Shown here piece after piece: positions 27,625 to 35,742 of a DNA stretch of 64,000 nucleotides. A program made the position numbers and the translations under genes. The notes below the pieces were generated by a model. It searched no databases, was not told where the DNA came from, and was given only the letters and a program-made list of their open reading frames with translations. The DNA comes from Bog-756 sp963727955 (GTDB taxonomy: Bacteria; Actinomycetota; Acidimicrobiia; Acidimicrobiales; RAAP-2): the NCBI GenBank assembly GCA_963727955.1, contig CAVSII010000004.1:62001-126000 (forward strand), given 5' to 3'. Numbering within the stretch: the first letter of the stretch is position 1; the number at the start of each line of letters is the position of its first letter.

Positions 27625-28931
27625 CCGCCCTCCGGGAGGATGCTCGCCGCCTGATCCGGTCCGACCGTCCGCGCCTGCTGGCCGGTCTGGTGGACGCCGA
27701 CAGCAGGCCCGACCTCGAGGCCCACCTGGCTGTCCACGGACCTGCGGGGTTGCCCGTCGACGACGATCCGAGGTGGTGCGCGGCGATGTCCCGGTCTGTG
27801 TCGGCATCCGGTGTCACCGGCCGGGGAGGGGCATCCTTCGCCGTGGGCCGCAAATGGGCCGCCGCCGGCCGGAGCTCTCGACGTGCGGTGGTGGTGGTCA
27901 ACGCCATGGAGGGAGAGCCGCTCAGCATCAAGGACAGGATCCTGTGCGAGCGCGCCCCGCACCTGATCCTCGACGGCGCCGAGGTGGCCCGCTCCGTCGT
28001 TGGTGGATCAGAGGTCGTGGTCTGTGTTCCCGAACACCACCAGGCGGCGGCCGCTGCGCTCAGGCGGGCCATCGTCGAACGGCAGAGGGTGGGCATGGTC
28101 GGCCACCCGGTATCGGTGCAGCGCCCCCCCGGCAGCTACCTGGCCGGCGAGGAGTCGGCTCTGGCCGGTTGGCTGGGGAGCGGTCGACCTCTTCCTGCCC
28201 TGCGCGTGGACAAATCGGTGCCGCTGACCGTGGGACGTCGAACGGTTCTCGTCCACAACGCCGAAACCTTGGCCCAGGTGGCCCTCATCGCCCGTCACGG
28301 TCCCCAGTGGTTCCGCCAGCGCGGCACGGTCGAGGCGCCGGGAACGACGCTGGTGACAGTTACCGGCGCCGACCGGCTTCCGGTGCTGGTGGAGGTCGAG
28401 TTGGGCTGTGCGGTGGGGGCGATTCTCGACCGGGCCGGTATCGACCACCCGATCAACGGCGTCCTGGTCGGCGGCTATGCCGGCGCCTGGCTCGGCCCTG
28501 GCCATCTGTCCACCCGCTACGCTGCCGGACCCTTGGCCGACATGGGAGCTGCCCTCGGGGTCGGTGTCCTGGTCGCCCTGCCCCGTACGTCGTGTGGCAT
28601 CACCGAGACGGCCCGGGTGGCGCGCTACATGGCCGGGGAAAGCGCCGGACAGTGCGGTCCCTGCGTTTTCGGCCTGCCGGCGGTGGCCGAGGATGTGGAG
28701 CTACTGGCTCACGGATTGGGCGGCGCCGACCTCATGGGCCGGATGGAGAGGCGGTTGTCCCAGATCGATGGGCGTGGTGCCTGTCGGCATCCGGACGGGG
28801 TGGTCCGCCTGGTGCGGAGCGCTCTGGCTGTGTTCGCCGAAGATGTGCGGGCCCACCGTGCCGGGCATCCCTGCCCGGGGGCCCGGGCACCGACGGTGAT
28901 GGTCCCGCCGAGCGGTGGGTGGCTGCCGTGA
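27621..28931 (+). CDS. NuoF-like flavin/iron-sulfur oxidoreductase subunit
   Basis: A 436-residue homologue of the NADH-binding subunit of complex I and related dehydrogenases. Motifs: TGRGGASFAVGRKW (FMN/NAD loop, about 66), VVNAMEGEPLSIKDR, GSYLAGEESALAGWLG, and a C-terminal cluster region ESAGQCGPCVFGL plus GACRHPDG. The first Cys of the usual SCGxCxPC motif is Ala here, while another Cys occurs 17 residues earlier (RTSCGIT), so the cluster ligands may differ. GTG start by GTGA overlap. It would take electrons from NAD(P)H and give them to the ferredoxin and membrane cytochrome next to it. Confidence 0.82.
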   Translation: MTALREDARRLIRSDRPRLLAGLVDADSRPDLEAHLAVHGPAGLPVDDDPRWCAAMSRSVSASGVTGRGGASFAVGRKWAAAGRSSRRAVVVVNAMEGEPLSIKDRILCERAPHLILDGAEVARSVVGGSEVVVCVPEHHQAAAAALRRAIVERQRVGMVGHPVSVQRPPGSYLAGEESALAGWLGSGRPLPALRVDKSVPLTVGRRTVLVHNAETLAQVALIARHGPQWFRQRGTVEAPGTTLVTVTGADRLPVLVEVELGCAVGAILDRAGIDHPINGVLVGGYAGAWLGPGHLSTRYAAGPLADMGAALGVGVLVALPRTSCGITETARVARYMAGESAGQCGPCVFGLPAVAEDVELLAHGLGGADLMGRMERRLSQIDGRGACRHPDGVVRLVRSALAVFAEDVRAHRAGHPCPGARAPTVMVPPSGGWLP

Positions 28932-29149
28932 GCGGGTCCGGTCGGGCCCTTCTCCGCCTGCGGGTGGACCCGGTGGCCTGCGACGCCTACGGCTTCTGTG
29001 CCGAATTGCTGCCAGAACGGATCACCCTCGATGAGTGGGGTTATCCCCTGGTCGACGGCGTGCCGGTCGACGCCCATCTGGTGGCCATGGCCAGGCGGGC
29101 GGTGGCCGCCTGCCCCCGTCGGGCGCTGGTCCTCGAACCGGCTGACTGA
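28928..29149 (+). CDS. Small ferredoxin (probably 3Fe-4S)
   Basis: A 73-residue protein. The Cys pattern CDAYGFC, then a distant CPRRAL, matches single-cluster actinobacterial ferredoxins with Cys-x5-Cys...Cys-Pro; a Tyr stands where a fourth Cys would make a 4Fe-4S cluster. The GTG start overlaps the NuoF-like stop (GTGA). Last gene of the redox operon; its stop codon lies at the edge of the 15-bp repeat array. Confidence 0.82.
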   Translation: MSGSGRALLRLRVDPVACDAYGFCAELLPERITLDEWGYPLVDGVPVDAHLVAMARRAVAACPRRALVLEPAD

Positions 29150-29237
29150 TCAGTTGCCCAGAGATGAGTTGCCCAGAGATCAGTTGCACACCGATCAGTT
29201 GCACACCGATCAGTTGCACACCGATCAGTTGCACACG
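29148..29237. repeat. Six 15-bp tandem repeats between convergent stop codons
   Basis: Units begin at 29148, 29163, 29178, 29193, 29208 and 29223: GATCAGTTGCCCAGA, a variant, then GATCAGTTGCACACC-type copies, three of them identical. Most units with their preceding base carry TGATCA or GATCAG, giving a TGA-containing core. The array reaches from the ferredoxin stop (29147-29149) to the peptidase stop (29225-29227), so the last unit encodes the peptidase C-terminus (VCN-stop). Confidence 0.85.
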
Positions 29238-30751
29238 GTGCCGACCGGGGGCAACCCGCCACCGGTCAGATAGGTGGTCACCCGTTGTTGCATGCAGACG
29301 TCGGTAAAGCCACTGAGCAGCCAGGTGTGGCCCCACCCCTTCCATGTGAGGAGACGGGCCGACGGAATAGCGGCGGTCAGGTGGCGGGCCCCGGTGATCG
29401 GCGTGTTGGGGTCGCCGGTGTTGCCGATGACCAGGATGGGTGGGGCGTCCCGGGGGTGGAGGTCGACCACCGGCTGACGACCGGCCGGCCAGGCCACGCA
29501 TCCGCCCATGGTGTAGGTGACGGCGTAGGCGCCCATGAAGGGCAGGCGGGCGTTGAGAGTCCGGGCCAGGGTGCCGGCTTCGACCGGGCTCGGGTGGACG
29601 GCGGCGTCATTGCAGGTGATGGTCCACAGGGCATCGACGAGGGGAGCGCCGTTGGTGTCGGTTTCGAGTTCGAGCGACAGGGCCCGGAGCGGGGCGCCGT
29701 TTCCCTCATGGGCGGCGACCAGGGCGGACAGGTACGCCGGTTGCGACTGGGTAAAGCTGAGAGCGAAGAGAGTGGCGGTGTCCAGATCACCCTCGGTGAC
29801 CGGATAGGTGTCGCCCGATCCGGGGGCGGGGAGCGGGTGGGCGCGCAACGAGTTGGCCAGTGCCGCAAAGAAAGCGGCCGGGTGCGGCCCCAGGGGACAG
29901 GATCCCTGGGCCGTGCAGGTGGCGAACAGATGGTTGAGCGACTGCTCGGCGGCCGGCGCCTCCTCCTCGGCCTGTCGGGTGAGGCTGGCGTTCACGTCGA
30001 CGGCGCCGTCGAGGACCATGGTGGCGATCCGGTGGGGGAAGAGGTCGGCGTACACCGCCCCGAGCACCGTGCCGTAGGACAGGCCGTAGAAGCTGATGGT
30101 GGACAGGCCGAGCGCTTGGCGGATCCGGTCCATGTCCCGCGCCGTGTTGACCGTGTCGATAAAGGGGACCCTGCTGGATTGAGTGGCGCACGCCTTGGCC
30201 ATGGCGGTGAAGGCGGGGGTGCCCGGCAGCGGCTGGCCGGCTGCCGCGGGGAGAGAGAGGACACTGGCCAGTTGTGAGGGCGAGGTCCCGCAGTGCAGGG
30301 GATCGCTCGTTCCCGTCCCTCGGGGATCGAAGCTCACGATATTGAATTGGTTGCGAATGGTGGCGGGCACGAGGGACAGGGCCACCGGCATGAGAAGGTT
30401 CCCGCTCTCGCCGGGCCCACCGGGATTGAACACCAGAGTGCCTTTGACGTCGCTCGGGTCGAGGGCTGGTGCCCGGCTGACGGCCAGGCTCAGGGACGGC
30501 CCCTGGGCATGTTGGTAATCCACCGGTACCGATACGGTCCCGCATTGCAGGGTGGGCCGCGAGGGACATGTTGACCAGACGATGGGTGCTGGCGGCGGAA
30601 TGGCCGGCACCGGTGCGGACAGGGCCGTCGGGTTCGATGCGGGCACCGATCCGGCTGAGGGGGCAGTCGAGGAACTGCAGCCGGACACGGTCACCACCAG
30701 CACGACCAGGACCAGCCATGTGACGAGGCGTCCCCGACCGCCCGCTGCCAT
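29225..30751 (-). CDS. Secreted lipoprotein peptidase, alpha/beta hydrolase (tripeptidyl aminopeptidase-like, S33)
   Basis: A 508-residue exported hydrolase. The signal peptide (about 8-25) ends VTVSGCSSS, a lipobox, so the mature protein is probably lipid-anchored. The alpha/beta hydrolase core shows LVFNPGGPGESG (oxyanion loop), FDPRGTGTSDPLHC, the nucleophile elbow FYGLSYGTVLGA with Ser, NTGDPNTPITGARHL with the acid Asp and GWGHTWLL with His; the C-terminal TAP-like lid is present. This is the actinobacterial SlpD/tripeptidyl-aminopeptidase type, which trims peptides outside the cell. ATG 30751 starts the hydrophobic signal directly. Its 3' end is embedded in the repeat array. Confidence 0.85.
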   Translation of the reverse strand: MAAGGRGRLVTWLVLVVLVVTVSGCSSSTAPSAGSVPASNPTALSAPVPAIPPPAPIVWSTCPSRPTLQCGTVSVPVDYQHAQGPSLSLAVSRAPALDPSDVKGTLVFNPGGPGESGNLLMPVALSLVPATIRNQFNIVSFDPRGTGTSDPLHCGTSPSQLASVLSLPAAAGQPLPGTPAFTAMAKACATQSSRVPFIDTVNTARDMDRIRQALGLSTISFYGLSYGTVLGAVYADLFPHRIATMVLDGAVDVNASLTRQAEEEAPAAEQSLNHLFATCTAQGSCPLGPHPAAFFAALANSLRAHPLPAPGSGDTYPVTEGDLDTATLFALSFTQSQPAYLSALVAAHEGNGAPLRALSLELETDTNGAPLVDALWTITCNDAAVHPSPVEAGTLARTLNARLPFMGAYAVTYTMGGCVAWPAGRQPVVDLHPRDAPPILVIGNTGDPNTPITGARHLTAAIPSARLLTWKGWGHTWLLSGFTDVCMQQRVTTYLTGGGLPPVGTVCN

Positions 30752-30949
30752 GGCGTGCAAGATAGCAGCAGATTGGAGAGAAATTCCCTCGTTCCACCCT
30801 CGTTTCACGTCGATAATTCGGGTGAGGAGCGCAGGACCCTCCCACAGGACCTAGGGTGAGGGGGCCATCGGCCCGTAATCGGGTCGGGGCACGGAGGGCT
30901 TCACAATGGATCCCCGCGTTACCGTCAGGAATTTCAAGGAGACTCAGTT

Positions 30950-31153
30950 ATGGGTGTAGGTGCAGTCAAGTGGTTCAATGCCGAGAAGGGTTTCGGCTTC
31001 ATTACGCCGGACGGCGGGGGGGACGACCTGTTCGTCCATCAGTCGGAGATCCAGATGGAGGGCTACCGCGATCTGGCCGAAGGCCAGCGTGTCGAGTTCG
31101 AGACCAAGCAGGGCCAAAAGGGCCTGCAGGCCAGTCAGGTTCGCAAGATCTGA
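30950..31153 (+). CDS. cspA: Cold-shock protein, CspA family
   Basis: A 67-residue single-domain protein. VKWFNAEKGFGFITPDGG (RNP1) and DLFVHQSEI (RNP2) are intact. It binds single-stranded RNA or DNA and acts as an RNA chaperone. The start has AAGGAG 7-8 nt upstream. Preceded by about 195 nt of divergent intergenic DNA shared with the peptidase gene. Confidence 0.96.
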   Translation: MGVGAVKWFNAEKGFGFITPDGGGDDLFVHQSEIQMEGYRDLAEGQRVEFETKQGQKGLQASQVRKI

Positions 31154-31294
31154 CCACGTAGTTCCCGTTTCGGCCCGACGACTGCCCGCATGGCGGTCGG
31201 TCGTCGGGCCGTGTAACGGTTTTCACGCAAGACGGCAAGGTTGGGGCCGCGCTTTCGGTCGTACACGAGGCCGGGTTGGCGCGTTATGCCGTCG

Positions 31295-31876
31295 TCACCA
31301 GCCGCGGCAGCCGTCCTGATCGGGCGGTTCGGCTTGGATGCGCTCGGCCACCATGATCTGTTGGTCCTCGCTGGCCATGGATGCTTCGGGAGCGAATTGC
31401 TCGCCGCCGTAGGCAATCCAGTTGGCCCGGCTGATACCCAGCCCTCCGTCGAAGATCGGTCCGTTGAAGGACCAGTCCCCTCCCTCTTCGCAGTCGGCCA
31501 CCTGTTGCCAGGCTTCTCGCTGGTAGGCGGTGACCGTGTCACTCGAAATGGCGACAGGTGCGGGTACAGGTGTCGGTGTCGGTTTCACGGCTGTCGATAC
31601 CTGGGATGCCCGGCTTTGGGCGGCAGCGGCGTCGCTCAGCAACGCCACGTTGAGAGCGCCGAGTAGAACCGGCGGAGCCGTGGGCTGTGCACCCCGGCTG
31701 TGGGCCCGGTAGACGACCAGCCGGTCGGAAGGCATCACGACCGGTTGTGACGGCCGGGTCTTGGACAATGCATGTGTTTCGGCCTGAGCCGACGGTGCTG
31801 AGACCGCCTGCGTCAGGATGCTGACGGTGATGAGGGCGATCGGAACAATCGCCACGAGTGCAATGCGGGTCCGCAT
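31295..31876 (-). CDS. Exported Rpf-like (transglycosylase-fold) protein
   Basis: A 193-residue protein. Signal peptide about residues 3-33 (LVAIVPIALITVSILTQAVS, cleavage near AQA-ET), a Pro/Ala/Thr linker, and a C-terminal domain of about 72 residues (WQQVADCEEGGDWSFNGPIF through MVAERIQAE to DGCRGW). The Cys...Cys pair, the catalytic-type Glu (DCEEGG) and the GGLGISRANWIAYGG block match the lysozyme-like Rpf/transglycosylase family that cleaves peptidoglycan and wakes dormant actinobacteria. Start ATG 31876 has GGGAGGT upstream. A long structured leader precedes it. Confidence 0.82.
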   Translation of the reverse strand: MRTRIALVAIVPIALITVSILTQAVSAPSAQAETHALSKTRPSQPVVMPSDRLVVYRAHSRGAQPTAPPVLLGALNVALLSDAAAAQSRASQVSTAVKPTPTPVPAPVAISSDTVTAYQREAWQQVADCEEGGDWSFNGPIFDGGLGISRANWIAYGGEQFAPEASMASEDQQIMVAERIQAEPPDQDGCRGW

Positions 31877-32040
31877 GGCACCTCCCTTCGTAGGGCGCGT
31901 AAGAGCGCCTTCCTCTGCTCGGTGTTGGCGGGCTCCGGCCATCGCATTCGTGCCCCGGACGGCGAGCGGGAAGGCATCGCCCGTCCTGGCTTTGCGCCGC
32001 AGGGTGTGCGGCCGGTTCAGTTACGCCCAGGATTGCGTCG
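31877..32040 (-). ncRNA. Structured 5' leader of the Rpf-like gene, candidate riboswitch
   Basis: The transcript can form a 6-bp hairpin GCCGCA/UGCGGC (31996-32012), directly followed by GCAAAGCC (complement 31988-31995), a second 9-10-bp hairpin GGACGGGCGA/UCGCCGUCC (31957-31986), and near the start GGCGC/GCGCC (31894-31909) beside the ribosome site. A hairpin followed by CGCAAAGCC recalls the GEMM aptamer, but the rest does not match well. Rpf genes elsewhere are known to be controlled by the ydaO (c-di-AMP) riboswitch. I cannot assign a class. Confidence 0.4.
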
Positions 32041-32630
32041 TGGGTGCACCACTCATTTCGTGCTGGTCGGTCGTCATGGGAACTGTGCCGGTAGCCGGCT
32101 CGGCCCCGTGGCGCGCCGGAGGAACGTCAATCCCTCGGTTCATGCTGTGTCATCACGGTCCGTCGGTCATCTCCGACGTTCCACGTGCCCTATCGATCTG
32201 TGATCGAGCGCTAACCAACATGGGTGCGTTGGGAAGACTATAGCGGGTTCCGCATCCAACTATGTTCACCGAGGGAATAAGTGCTTGTGACCTGGGAGGA
32301 TCATCGACAAAGTATTGGTTATCCACAGAGGTAAAGGCAACTTAAAGAGTGGATAAGAGCAAAGTTATTTTGTGGTAATACGGTCACTCAGTGTGAGGAA
32401 TTGAGACACGAACATTTCGCTAGCCGATAGACGGGATATTTGTCCAATCCGCTGGTCTACCCGACCCCCGACCGTGTCTTCCGCCGCCGCCTTGGCGCCC
32501 ATACTCCCGTTGACTGGACCCCCGTGGGGAGACGAGGGAGACGACGTCGGGGAGGGTCCTGACGCCACCGAGGAGAGGGACGGCAGTCGCCAGTTCCTCT
32601 CCTCGGTCGGTTTTCGAACGTCTGCGTCGC
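32041..32630. other. Long intergenic region, AT-rich core with DnaA-box-like sites
   Basis: No gene is supported. The part 32225-32420 is much richer in A+T than the rest of the window. It holds an exact DnaA box TTATCCACA (32319-32327) and a one-mismatch box TTATCCACT on the other strand near 32350. A 12-bp inverted repeat lies at 32567-32607. Confidence 0.5.
32567..32607. terminator. 12-bp inverted repeat downstream of the beta-helix gene
   Basis: ACCGAGGAGAGG (32567-32578) and CCTCTCCTCGGT (32596-32607) are perfect complements with a 17-nt loop, just 25 nt past the stop of the minus-strand gene at 32631. A T-run (32611-32614) lies only on the plus-strand side, so a bidirectional or non-intrinsic role is possible. 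Confidence 0.5.
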
Positions 32631-33986
32631 CTAGTTGTTGTCGACCCCCCCGATGAGGTAGTTCGAGCTGTTGTTCGACTCAGCCACTGCGTTGTTGTTG
32701 GTCGGGGCCAGAAAGTGGCTGTGGCTGATGGTGAAGACTCCGGGGAAGTCGCCCGGGTTGTTGTCCGAGTAAACCTGCACCGCCATGCCCTGACCGCTGA
32801 TGGTGTCGGTGCTGGCCGTTTCCGCCGGTGCGTAGGTCTGGCTTCCCTCGAAGGCGTTGTCGATGTACTGCATGATCTGGATGCCGACGTTGCCGGTGCC
32901 GTTGATGGTGTCGTCGTTGAGGCTGGCATCTCCCTGGTCGAACTGCACGCCGATGTACCGGTTGCTGGTGAAGGTGTCGTGGCTGATGGTGACCTCAGGA
33001 GATGTCGGCTCGGTGGCAGCTTCAGATCCGTAGTAGAGGCCGACGTCGTTGTCGCTCACAGTGGAGTGTGTCACCGACGATCCCTTGGCCGCTCCATAGA
33101 ACAGCAGGGCGTCGGCTTGATAGTTGTAAAGCCCGTCGGGCCCGCAGCTCGGGGCCGACTCGTCACATTCGATCTGGGAGATGTTGGCCTTGGTAATCAC
33201 TCCCTTGGCGCCGTTCTTGATCTCGATGCCGTTAGTACCTTCTTCTGCCGGCCCGTATCCGGTGAGGGTGGCTTTGTTGACATTGACGACCGTGCCCGAT
33301 CCGTCTGCGTAGATCCCGTTCTTCTGGAAGTCCGTGACCGTGACGTTCTTGAGTGACGCTTGGGCTGATTCGTTGGGAGAGGTGCGCGACGTCCCGACTT
33401 GGATGCCGTCACCGTATTGGCAGCTGAATACGTCGCTGTCCTCGGGAACACCGGCGCCCGTCACAGAGACGTTCTTGGCCACGAAATCTGAGCCGCCGCC
33501 GACGAAGATCCCAGCCAGGTTTCCCTCACAGGTCTGGTAGCTCTCCGGCCAGATAGCCGACACATTGAGTCCCGTCATATGCACGGTGGCTCCGCAGATG
33601 GAGACGGCTTCCTGGTCGTAATTGTTCCAGGCCGCCCCGTAGGCATCGTCACATGTGGTCGTGTCGTTGACCGGTGAGGCGGGGAGTACCAGGTTGGCCG
33701 ATCCCACCGCCTTGATGTTCAGATCGGTAGTGATGGTGAGCTGCTCGGTATAGGTACCGGCGCACACCTCGACGGTGTCACCTGTGGCCGCCGCGGTAAT
33801 GGCCGATTGGATCGTGCTGTAGCCCGGGCTGGAGCAGCTCGTGCCCGGCGCCGACGAGAGAGCCGCCACATTGGAGACCCAGAGGCGGCCACCGCCCGAT
33901 GCTCCCGCCACTGCGGCTGGAAGCACGATGAAACCGGCCATCGCCACTGCCGATAGCGCAGCAACAATGATTGAAATTCTCCGCAT
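32631..33986 (-). CDS. Exported right-handed beta-helix protein
   Basis: A 451-residue protein with a signal peptide (about 1-29, ending AVAGASGGG). The segment YSTIQSAITAAATGDTVEVCAGTYTEQ is the usual entry to pectate-lyase-like beta-helix repeats, followed by VSVTGAGVP, VTVTDFQKNGIYADGSG, STVSDNDVGLYYGSEA and DTFTSNRYIGVQFDQG. Several Cys pairs suggest secretion. No lyase catalytic residues can be pointed out, so substrate binding or adhesion is as likely as an enzyme. ATG 33986 sits directly before the signal. Next on the strand upstream is the GH43 gene, hinting at a polysaccharide theme. Confidence 0.8.
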   Translation of the reverse strand: MRRISIIVAALSAVAMAGFIVLPAAVAGASGGGRLWVSNVAALSSAPGTSCSSPGYSTIQSAITAAATGDTVEVCAGTYTEQLTITTDLNIKAVGSANLVLPASPVNDTTTCDDAYGAAWNNYDQEAVSICGATVHMTGLNVSAIWPESYQTCEGNLAGIFVGGGSDFVAKNVSVTGAGVPEDSDVFSCQYGDGIQVGTSRTSPNESAQASLKNVTVTDFQKNGIYADGSGTVVNVNKATLTGYGPAEEGTNGIEIKNGAKGVITKANISQIECDESAPSCGPDGLYNYQADALLFYGAAKGSSVTHSTVSDNDVGLYYGSEAATEPTSPEVTISHDTFTSNRYIGVQFDQGDASLNDDTINGTGNVGIQIMQYIDNAFEGSQTYAPAETASTDTISGQGMAVQVYSDNNPGDFPGVFTISHSHFLAPTNNNAVAESNNSSNYLIGGVDNN

Positions 33987-34362
33987 TCTGTCGCCTTTCC
34001 GCTCAAAGTCGACGCGACCCAAAGATCATCCCAATCGCCCGCCGTTTTCGCGCCACCGCCGAGGCTCCTTGCCCCAACGGACCCTTATCCGACGGACAGT
34101 AGGCGAAAACGACACCCGATTGCATCGCAAAAAGTGAGGAAATTCAATGCCCGCGGTGCCTTATGTGCCTAGTTGGGTGGTAACTCCCGACGTTGAGCAG
34201 GTCGACCGGGGGAGGGAGGCCGGTGCCAACCTCGTCCGTTCACCGGTTGGGTGCACCACCAAAAGCAATGAATGTCGAAAGTGCCGCGATCGGGCCGTCC
34301 CGCCACCCACTGTGGTGGTGCCTGTTGCCACGGTTTTGCTGACTCCGGATTCCTTACCCACC
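33987..34362. other. Intergenic region between the beta-helix and GH43 genes
   Basis: About 375 bp without a supported gene; only a weak 5-bp hairpin (34303-34318) is seen. It probably holds the beta-helix gene promoter. Confidence 0.45.
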
Positions 34363-35742
34363 TCAGGGCGCCACGTGGGCCGTCCCTCCCGTGATGGTGA
34401 TCCGACGGAGGAAGAGGGGGCGGCTATTGGGATAGCCAACCTTGTCGGGCAGCCAGGCGGCGAAGGCCAGCCACAGGTTGCCGTGGTCGTCGGAGAAGAC
34501 GTCCGGTCCCCCGGGCCCGCTCATGGTGCTGTCCGAGGACAGGATCGGTTGGTTCGAGGAATCGGTGCAGGGCCCGAGTGGCCCGGAGCAGGAGGCCATC
34601 CCAATGGCGTAGCCGGCCGTCTGCCAGTTGTTACCGGCGTAGAACAGGTCGTAGCTGCTGCCCGACACCCACATGTCCGGACCCTCCACCACGCCACCTT
34701 GCCACGCCTGGCTGGGGGTGAGGAGGGCAGATGGTGCGCCGCCGACCAGGGCGGTCCCTCTGGGTGTCATCTGTTGAGCCCACACGGTGGGCGGCGATCG
34801 GCTGGCTCCCTGAGACTTCCAGGTGAGGTACATGTTCCCGTTTGCCGTCACGTACGGGCTGGGATCGAGTGACCCTCCCTGGTTCAGTTGGCAGATCAGC
34901 GGGGTCTGGGTGGTGTCGACATAGGGCCCCTGGGGCTGGGTGGCCACTGCGTCGGATATGCACTGGTCGCCCGTCGTCCCGTCCAGGGCCGAGTAGTAGA
35001 GCACGTACGAGTTCGCCCGCTTGAGCACCGACGGTGCCCAGGTGGCACCGGGCTGAGCCCACGAGGCCACGTGGGGGAGGGCGTCGCCGACGGTGGTCCA
35101 GTGGGTGAGATCGGAGGACTCGAGGATCTGTATGTTGCCGGCCGCTGCGTTGGTGGCGAAGGCGTAGTACTCATCACCGTCGGTCAACACGTACGGATCG
35201 GGGAAGTCGAACGGATAGACCAGCCCGCCGTTGGAATTGTCCACGCTCAGGCAGGCCGAGGAGGCGGAGGTGATGGCGCTGACCGCTCCCTTGAGATCGG
35301 CTGCGGCGATGGCGTTGACCGCGCTGGACACGCCGCCCAGGCAGGTGTGGAGTGTGCCCAGGTCGAGAACCTGAAGGTCACTGGTGCGCGAAGCCGAGGC
35401 CAGGTTCGAAGCGGTGGTAGCAAGCTCGTCATTGGTACGAGAGATGGCTTGGCCCCGTGCCTCCCGGGTGGTGGTTGCCGATGCCATCAGCCGACGTGTA
35501 CTGGAAATCGAACCGTCGGTGTCGGCCAGGGAGCGCTGGGCGGTATGCAACGAGTGGTGCACATGGTTGTTCGACGAGAGCGCGGCCACGTCATAGGTGA
35601 CCGCCCACACGATCAACGCCGCTGCCACCGCCAGACCGGTCAGCATCCAGCGCACCGACGGGGATCGGGGCTCCCGCTGTTCGGGCCCGGGTTCGGGCTC
35701 GGCACCCGGCTCGAGGAGGGCGTAGATGGTGCGGCGTCTCAC
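34363..35742 (-). CDS. Membrane-anchored GH43-like glycosidase with N-terminal coiled coil
   Basis: A 459-residue protein. A cytoplasmic N-terminus and one membrane helix (about 30-52) are followed by an alpha-helical segment (60-125) and a small Cys-flanked domain (TLHTCLGGVSSAVNAIAAAD to SACLSV). A five-bladed propeller follows: FDFPDPYVLTDGD holds the general-base Asp, SLDPSPYV the pKa-modulating Asp and VVEGPDMW the acid Glu, the three GH43 catalytic carboxylates. It likely hydrolyses arabinan, xylan or similar sugars outside the cell. Its start overlaps the upstream gene by 4 nt, and that gene encodes a protein with the same helical/Cys module. Confidence 0.8.
   Translation of the reverse strand: MRRRTIYALLEPGAEPEPGPEQREPRSPSVRWMLTGLAVAAALIVWAVTYDVAALSSNNHVHHSLHTAQRSLADTDGSISSTRRLMASATTTREARGQAISRTNDELATTASNLASASRTSDLQVLDLGTLHTCLGGVSSAVNAIAAADLKGAVSAITSASSACLSVDNSNGGLVYPFDFPDPYVLTDGDEYYAFATNAAAGNIQILESSDLTHWTTVGDALPHVASWAQPGATWAPSVLKRANSYVLYYSALDGTTGDQCISDAVATQPQGPYVDTTQTPLICQLNQGGSLDPSPYVTANGNMYLTWKSQGASRSPPTVWAQQMTPRGTALVGGAPSALLTPSQAWQGGVVEGPDMWVSGSSYDLFYAGNNWQTAGYAIGMASCSGPLGPCTDSSNQPILSSDSTMSGPGGPDVFSDDHGNLWLAFAAWLPDKVGYPNSRPLFLRRITITGGTAHVAP

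Noticed and set aside
32225..32420. Chromosomal origin oriC
   Set aside because: Only about two DnaA boxes, and no dnaA, dnaN, rpmH or gyr genes nearby.
34147..34872. A plus-strand gene in the beta-helix/GH43 gap
   Set aside because: It runs mostly antisense to GH43, has no ribosome site and no recognisable domain.
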